The notes beneath the pieces are model-generated. The model saw nothing but the letters and a program-made list of their open reading frames with translations, was not told where the DNA came from and did no database searches. Below are positions 7,276-11,230 of a DNA stretch of 11,230 bases, one piece after another (within the stretch, counting starts at the first letter, position 1; each line of letters starts with the position of its first letter). The DNA lies in the NCBI GenBank assembly GCA_964624765.1, contig CAZUZO010000116.1, positions 1 to 11,230 of the forward strand, in the 5' to 3' direction. The stretch is from JAGTVB01 sp964624765. GTDB taxonomy: Bacteria > Pseudomonadota > Gammaproteobacteria > HK1. A program made the position numbers and the translations under genes.

Positions 7276-7815
7276 ATGCGCTTCACTCCCACACGACTGA
7301 AAGACGCGGTACTGATCGACCTCGAAAAGCGCGAGGATAGCCGCGGATTCTTCGCCCGCGCTTTTTGCGAGGCGGAATTCGCCGCTGCTGGCCTGACGAC
7401 GCGATTTGTGCAAGGCAATTGCGCGGCAAGCAAGCTGGCCGGTACGCTGCGGGGTCTTCACTATCAAGTTCCGCCCCACGCTGAGGTGAAACTGATCCGC
7501 TGTACCCGCGGCGCCATCTACGACGTGATCATCGATTTGCGCCCAGATTCACCCACCTTTGGCCGATGGGAAGGATTTGAGATCGACGCCGCTACGGGGC
7601 GGATGATATATGTGCCGGCGGCCTTTGCCCACGGCTACCAAACACTCGTTGACGATACCGAAGTGTTCTACCTCGTCTCGCATCCTTACACCCCTGGAGC
7701 CGAGTCCGGGGTTCACCATAGAGATCCGGCATTCGGTATCACATGGCCCCTGCCGGTTACCACAGTCTCCGACAAGGACCGTACTTGGCCACCGTTTCGA
7801 CTTCTCCCAAGGTAA
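7276..7815 (+). CDS. rfbC: RmlC-like nucleotide-sugar 3,5-epimerase
   Basis: The 179-residue product is a cupin of the dTDP-4-dehydrorhamnose 3,5-epimerase family, which inverts carbons next to a 4-keto group. Seen motifs are DSRGFFARAF (21-30), LRGLHYQ with the base candidate His62, VKLI with Lys72, DLRPDSPTFGRW (88-98), PAAFAHGYQ (114-122) and SDKD with Asp168. Tyr138 in HPYTP fits the family's catalytic tyrosine. The usual G-(I/V)-x-W-N-DP segment reads GVHHRDP, so the conserved tryptophan is missing and the substrate may differ from dTDP-keto-rhamnose. No dTDP-glucose dehydratase is nearby. The gene begins six bases after ugd and has no good ribosome-binding site, which suggests it depends on translation of ugd. 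The symbol reflects family membership only. Confidence 0.8.
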   Translation: MRFTPTRLKDAVLIDLEKREDSRGFFARAFCEAEFAAAGLTTRFVQGNCAASKLAGTLRGLHYQVPPHAEVKLIRCTRGAIYDVIIDLRPDSPTFGRWEGFEIDAATGRMIYVPAAFAHGYQTLVDDTEVFYLVSHPYTPGAESGVHHRDPAFGITWPLPVTTVSDKDRTWPPFRLLPR

Positions 7816-7856
7816 CACCGCGATCCACACTGATCGAATGCCACCTGGGCGGGTGA

Positions 7857-8750
7857 TCACAGAACTTGCAGTTGTTGCCTAATCGCTCTGACTAGGTTTT
7901 CCGGTGTGCCGATATCGATATATCGTCCTCCCTGAAAAACCTCAGCTTCGACCCTCAGTCCCGACTGGATTGCCGAATGAATAACATCACCGATCGGGCG
8001 TTCAGCATTGACTGGGAGATTGCTGTGTTGACTTTCCGTCTGATCGGCAGGCAATACCCAGAGTTCGTCTTCTATAAACTCATGCAGAAACTCCGTAAAT
8101 CTGGGCGTCCACACCGCGATCGCCCACATAAAGGGCAGGTGGGTAAGAACGGACTTCTCGTAAATACCCAACACTATGCCCCCTTCCTCGAACTCAACAA
8201 CGCCAACCTGGCTGGGTTCGTCCGTTGGGAAAAGGCCCAGCACAACATCTGCCAGGCTGTCACGAAGGTGCTGGAGCAGTATGTCATAGGCATTTTCTGG
8301 ACAGAATAAAATATCAGGGAAGCCAAGCGCAATGGTGGCATCCCGAACGAAAGGGTATGCCTGGTTAAGAGTGAATGGCACTCCGAAGGGGACATGAACC
8401 GTCAGATAGGCCAAGTGTATTCCCACGGCGGAACCATCTCCAAAGTATGCGGGTATATCCCACTTACCTGGGCGAAGGATAAGGAATGCCTCCTGCACCC
8501 CAGCTCTTGCCATCTTCTCCAGTAGGTACTGGGATACGACCTTCGGGCGTAGAAGGCCATCCGGCGCTGAGTCGAACCCAATTGGGTATAGTTCTTTGCT
8601 CATCGGGAGCGGTGAGATTCGGCTACCCTCGCCAGCGGCCGGAATAAGCCCAATGATTCGTGGTATTCTGGAAATAGATGCGGCTCCTTTGAAACGACGG
8701 CCTTTGACCCAGAATCCGGCAGGCAGCCAACGTGTGCGGTCGCGCGCCAC
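7857..8750 (-). CDS. RmlA-like sugar-1-phosphate nucleotidyltransferase
   Basis: The protein belongs to the glucose-1-phosphate thymidylyl/uridylyl/cytidylyltransferase superfamily and probably activates a sugar phosphate in the cytoplasm. Numbered from GTG 8750 (297 residues), it shows LIPAAGEGSR (35-44) with the activating lysine in PMSKELYPIG (49-58), GKWDIPAYFGDG (95-106), LGFPDILF with the probable metal ligand Asp146, and YIDIGTP with Asp279. The two extra residues before that Asp, compared with LGDNIF of RmlA, mark a distinct subfamily of unknown donor specificity. No ATG or TTG precedes the domain, and GTG 8750 gives an unusual 31-residue basic lead. CAAAGGAG (8684-8691) lies eight bases before an in-frame ATT at 8675, which would give a family-typical 272 residues. 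The true start is unsettled. It is transcribed in the same direction as the carbamoyltransferase group and converges on the rmlC-like gene. Confidence 0.8.
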   Translation of the reverse strand: MARDRTRWLPAGFWVKGRRFKGAASISRIPRIIGLIPAAGEGSRISPLPMSKELYPIGFDSAPDGLLRPKVVSQYLLEKMARAGVQEAFLILRPGKWDIPAYFGDGSAVGIHLAYLTVHVPFGVPFTLNQAYPFVRDATIALGFPDILFCPENAYDILLQHLRDSLADVVLGLFPTDEPSQVGVVEFEEGGIVLGIYEKSVLTHLPFMWAIAVWTPRFTEFLHEFIEDELWVLPADQTESQHSNLPVNAERPIGDVIHSAIQSGLRVEAEVFQGGRYIDIGTPENLVRAIRQQLQVL

Positions 8751-8759
8751 CCCAGAATG

Positions 8760-8840
8760 TTATACATATTTCAGCATCCTGACTGTCTCACTCCATATTG
8801 GCACGGAGGGGATGGGCGGCAGCTCAAATCTCTTCGTCAT
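8760..8840 (-). CDS. Possible 26-codon ORF in frame upstream of the nucleotidyltransferase
   Basis: ATG at 8840 opens a 26-codon frame that ends in TAA at 8760-8762. It is in the same frame as the nucleotidyltransferase, whose GTG lies only three codons further on. The peptide is proline-rich at the start (FELPPIPSVPIW), has no recognisable domain, and lacks a clear ribosome-binding site. It may be a leader peptide, a nonsense-split extension or chance. Confidence 0.2.
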   Translation of the reverse strand: MTKRFELPPIPSVPIWSETVRMLKYV

Positions 8841-8967
8841 GCCGCTAGCTTAACATCGGTTTCCGCTATTGACACCCCTCTCGCCCGGACTTATTGAGCT
8901 GTTACCGCCATGTGAATGTAACTCTATGTTTCTTAGCAAGTTTAGGTACCTGAGTAGTCACATTCGC

Positions 8968-8997
8968 ATTATAAACTTAGAACAGCGTGTAGATGAA
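8968..8997 (-). promoter_or_regulatory. Possible promoter for the nucleotidyltransferase
   Basis: The minus strand carries a perfect TATAAT (8973 to 8968) just after the DUF5989 stop, with a poor -35 match TTCATC (8997 to 8992) at 18-base spacing. Transcription from here would give a leader of more than 200 bases. The 8751-8976 gap otherwise holds an imperfect inverted repeat (8938-8944 with 8972-8978). On the opposite strand there is a TTGACA/TATTGA pair (8869-8897) with no gene behind it. Weak evidence. Confidence 0.25.
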
Positions 8998-9129
8998 AGG
9001 GGCCACCGCCGACCCCTGCGCGAGGACGATCAACATCCCGAGCAACAGCATGACGACAATAATGGGTGCAAGCCAGAATTTTTTCCGCTCGCGCATGAAT
9101 CCCCACAGGTCTTTCACCAGCTCAATCAT
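8977..9129 (-). CDS. DUF5989-family (SxtK-like) small membrane protein
   Basis: This 50-residue protein begins MIELVKDLWGFMRERKKFW and has one hydrophobic helix (about residues 18-38, APIIVVMLLLGMLIVL), ending APFIYTLF. It fits the DUF5989 family, short membrane peptides encoded beside NodU-type carbamoyltransferases and SxtJ proteins. In the cyanobacterial saxitoxin cluster the comparable trio is sxtI-sxtJ-sxtK, as I recall it. Its ATG overlaps the SxtJ stop by one base (TGATG), so translation is very likely coupled. The function is unknown; a membrane anchor or scaffold for the carbamoyltransferase is a reasonable guess. The predicted order is a positively charged N-terminal segment, probably cytoplasmic, then the helix. 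Confidence 0.85.
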   Translation of the reverse strand: MIELVKDLWGFMRERKKFWLAPIIVVMLLLGMLIVLAQGSAVAPFIYTLF

Positions 9130-9545
9130 CAGAATGGCTTCTCCATGTGCTCTCGAGAGGCCTGACGACTCGGCACCCGGTAGCTGGTCGTGGTCTCATC
9201 GAAACGACGTGCCATGGCGTCGCGACCCACCACCTTGATCGCCAGCGCAACCGGCAGGATGACGAGGAAAAAGACGATCCCCAAGATGAGAGGTGTGGTG
9301 ATGCGGCTCAGGAGGAGCGCCAGGCGCATCCACGCCCGATAAACCGGCCGGAGACTCGTTGGGGCCACCAGCGCCCATAGAGCCAGTATCCCGCCGACCA
9401 GCCACGGCCACAGCGGAAGTCCTGTCGTCAGCAGCCAGGGAAAAAACAACCCGAACAGTGCCGCCAGCAGACCGCCGGTCAGCAAGCCGAATTGCCTAAG
9501 TCCCTTGCGATCGAGTTCAGGAATCGGGTGTGGGGTGGCAACCAT
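9129..9545 (-). CDS. sxtJ: SxtJ-family membrane protein
   Basis: The 138-residue protein has three hydrophobic segments at about 19-40, 45-62 and 82-104, then a charged cytoplasmic-looking tail with RRFDETTTSYRVPS (113-126). That tail is typical of SxtJ-family proteins, which accompany O-carbamoyltransferases in natural-product and polysaccharide clusters. Its biochemical role is not established. It starts with ATG 9545 overlapping the carbamoyltransferase stop by one base and ends overlapping the DUF5989 start in the same way, so the three products are probably made together at the membrane. The symbol denotes family only; nothing here suggests toxin synthesis. Confidence 0.85.
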   Translation of the reverse strand: MVATPHPIPELDRKGLRQFGLLTGGLLAALFGLFFPWLLTTGLPLWPWLVGGILALWALVAPTSLRPVYRAWMRLALLLSRITTPLILGIVFFLVILPVALAIKVVGRDAMARRFDETTTSYRVPSRQASREHMEKPF

Positions 9546-11230
9546 CAGTCGAGCTCAAACTCCCGTTTCCACGTCTCGTCCTGCTCCCAGGCCGGCTGCT
9601 CGGTTTTCGCCAATAAACAATTCTCCAACACCAGGTAGTCCATGTCGGTGCGCATGAAACACCGGTAGGCGTCATGGGGAGCACATACAATCGGCTCACC
9701 GCGCACGTTAAACGAGGTATTGACCAGCACCGAACAGCCGCTCCGTGCCTCGAACGCCTTGAGCAGCGCATAGTAGCGCGGATTGGTCTCGCGGTGCACG
9801 GTCTGGATACGAGCCGAGTAGTCGACATGCGTGATGGCTGGGATCTCCGAACGCGGCACATTCAGCTTCTCAATGCCAAACAATGCCTGCTCGGCTTCGG
9901 TCATGGGGATGCGACGTTTTTCTGTCACATCGGCGACCAGCAGCATGTAGGGACTCGGCCGATCGAGCGCAAAGTAGTCCATTACCCGCTCCGCCAACAC
10001 CGAGGGGGCAAAGGGCCGAAACGACTCGCGGTATTTGATTTTGAGATTCATCACTGACTGCATGGTGCGGCTGCGTGGATCGCCGATGATCGAACGCCCA
10101 CCGAGCGCACGCGGACCAAATTCCATCCGCCCCTGAAACCAGCCGATGACGTTGCCTTGATCGAGAAGCTCGGCGAGCCGCGGCATGAGAACGGCATCCT
10201 CGAGCGTGCTGTAGGGCGCGCCGACACCGTCCAAATAGGCTCGGATGGCCGCCTCGGAAAAGCGTGGCCCCAGGTACGCTCCGGACATGGCGTCGGCGCC
10301 ATTGACCCGTCGGGGATGGCCTAAGTATTCATGCCACACCGACAGCGCTGCGCCCACCGCGCCACCGGCATCCCCGGCAGCAGGCTGAATCCAAAGCTCC
10401 CGGTAGGGGCCTTCGCGCAGCAATCGCCCGTTGGCGACACAATTGAGCGCCACCCCCCCAGCCAGACACAATGCCTCGGTGCCCAGCTCTTGGTATACCG
10501 TGCGTCCCAGGCGCAACACCACCTCCTCGGTGACCTGCTGGATGGAGGCAGCGATGTCCATCTCGCGCTGCGTGAGCGGCGCTTCGGGCTTTCTTGCAGG
10601 CCCGCCAAACAGCGCCGCAAAGCGCTGGTTGGTCATAGTGAGTCCATTGGCATAGCTGAAATAGCGCATATCCATGCGGAACGTGCCGTCAGCCTTCAAC
10701 GACAGGAGTTTGTCCAAGATCAGCCCGCTGTACTTCGGCTGCCCATAGGGCGCAAGGCCCATCAACTTGTACTCGCCGGAGTTGACCTTGAAACCGGTGA
10801 AGTACGTAAAAGCCGAGTAGAGTAGCCCCAGGGAGTGGGGAAAATCGATCTCCCATTGCGGGGTCAAGGTATTGCCTTCGCCGAGCCACACCGAAGTGGT
10901 CGCCCATTCGCCGACCCCGTCCATGCAGAGTATCGCTGCCTTTTCGAAGGGGCTGGCAAAGAAGGCGGAGGCCGCGTGAGCCTGGTGGTGTTGGGTGAAA
11001 AGCAACGGCGGAAGGTCCTTGACCGCGCCGTTCGCGATGCTCGCGAGTTCCTTCCTCAACAGATCCTTGAGAAACAGCTTTTCTTTGAGCCACACCGGCA
11101 TCGCCGCTAGAAAAGAGCGAAACCCAGTCGGTGCATAGGCGAGATAGGTCTCGAGCAAACGTTCAAACTTCACCAGCGGTTTGTCATAGAACACCACGTA
11201 ATCGAGGTCCGTGAGCGCAATCGAAGCCTC
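9545..11230 (-). CDS. NodU/CmcH-family O-carbamoyltransferase, 5' end beyond right edge
   Basis: The enzyme transfers a carbamoyl group from carbamoyl phosphate, through carbamoyl-AMP, to a hydroxyl of a sugar or other acceptor. The window shows 561 residues. The frame stays open to the last base with LTDLDYVVFYDKPL, a conserved early segment, so about 40-60 N-terminal residues are outside; a GTG at 11197 is internal. The Kae1-like N-terminal domain has the metal-binding HHQAHAASAFF (about 10958-10990), CMDGVGEWAT, SGEYKLMGLAPYG, CLAGGVALNCVANG and PAAGDAGGAVGAA. The C-terminal carbamoyltransferase domain has FQGRMEFGPRALGGRS, YRESFRPFAPSVL and VNTSFNVRGEPIVC. All key stretches are intact, so it should be active. 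In this locus the likely acceptor is a glycan or nucleotide sugar. It leads an operon with SxtJ and DUF5989 genes. Confidence 0.92.
   Translation of the reverse strand, partial: EASIALTDLDYVVFYDKPLVKFERLLETYLAYAPTGFRSFLAAMPVWLKEKLFLKDLLRKELASIANGAVKDLPPLLFTQHHQAHAASAFFASPFEKAAILCMDGVGEWATTSVWLGEGNTLTPQWEIDFPHSLGLLYSAFTYFTGFKVNSGEYKLMGLAPYGQPKYSGLILDKLLSLKADGTFRMDMRYFSYANGLTMTNQRFAALFGGPARKPEAPLTQREMDIAASIQQVTEEVVLRLGRTVYQELGTEALCLAGGVALNCVANGRLLREGPYRELWIQPAAGDAGGAVGAALSVWHEYLGHPRRVNGADAMSGAYLGPRFSEAAIRAYLDGVGAPYSTLEDAVLMPRLAELLDQGNVIGWFQGRMEFGPRALGGRSIIGDPRSRTMQSVMNLKIKYRESFRPFAPSVLAERVMDYFALDRPSPYMLLVADVTEKRRIPMTEAEQALFGIEKLNVPRSEIPAITHVDYSARIQTVHRETNPRYYALLKAFEARSGCSVLVNTSFNVRGEPIVCAPHDAYRCFMRTDMDYLVLENCLLAKTEQPAWEQDETWKREFELD

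Noticed and set aside
7816..7856. Bidirectional terminator between the convergent rmlC-like and nucleotidyltransferase genes
   Set aside because: The 41-base gap has no GC-rich stem with a T run on either strand; only short GATC repeats are seen.
8869..8897. Plus-strand TTGACA with TATTGA at 17-base spacing
   Set aside because: No plus-strand gene follows it, so there is nothing for it to drive unless it makes an antisense RNA, for which there is no other sign.
10331..10825. A 164-codon plus-strand frame inside the carbamoyltransferase
   Set aside because: The minus-strand frame has clear family motifs throughout this interval, so the plus-strand frame is a shadow.
1..11230. CRISPR array, tRNA, rRNA or toxin-antitoxin pair
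   Set aside because: I saw no regularly spaced repeats, no tRNA or rRNA segments, and no small paired ORFs with suitable domains on either strand.

Overview
This window looks like part of a surface-polysaccharide (O-antigen, capsule or exopolysaccharide) locus from a moderately GC-rich Gram-negative bacterium. A proteobacterium, perhaps a gammaproteobacterium, fits the gene content and codon use, but no marker gene here fixes the taxon. Most genes make or modify nucleotide sugars and glycans. A decayed insertion sequence sits inside the cluster.

Left part, minus strand, 1 to about 967: a GT4-type glycosyltransferase that runs off the left edge and has no ATG start. Next, on the plus strand (about 1017-2419), is a remnant of an IS66-family element. 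Its transposase carries an in-frame TAG in the middle and a second TAG near the C-terminus, and it lacks its usual C-terminal tail.

Centre, plus strand, 2485-7815: five genes. They encode glucose-1-phosphate cytidylyltransferase (rfbF-like), a homoserine-dehydrogenase-like oxidoreductase with a SAF domain (COG4091 type), an extended SDR resembling UDP-glucuronate decarboxylase, a UDP-glucose 6-dehydrogenase, and an RmlC-like sugar 3,5-epimerase. The last three follow closely (1-base overlap, then a 6-base gap). A 165-base gap with a hairpin separates rfbF from the rest. UDP-glucose dehydrogenase followed by a UXS-like decarboxylase would give UDP-glucuronate and then a UDP-xylose-type sugar. 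The cytidylyltransferase makes CDP-glucose, but no CDP-glucose 4,6-dehydratase lies in the window, so its downstream route is open.

Right part, minus strand, 7857-11230: transcription runs leftwards through a NodU/CmcH-type O-carbamoyltransferase (5' end off the window), an SxtJ-family three-helix membrane protein and a 50-residue DUF5989 (SxtK-like) membrane peptide. These are joined by two TGATG stop/start overlaps. After a 226-base gap comes an RmlA-like sugar-1-phosphate nucleotidyltransferase with an unusual start region. It converges on the rmlC-like gene with 41 bases between stops. This arm probably supplies another activated sugar and carbamoylates the glycan or a precursor.

The points most worth a second look are the SxtI/J/K-like cassette in a polysaccharide locus, the orphan CDP-glucose enzyme with the COG4091-type oxidoreductase and UXS-like SDR, the nucleotidyltransferase whose best ribosome-binding site points at an ATT codon, and the GT4 frame that begins at the insertion-sequence remnant without a normal start.
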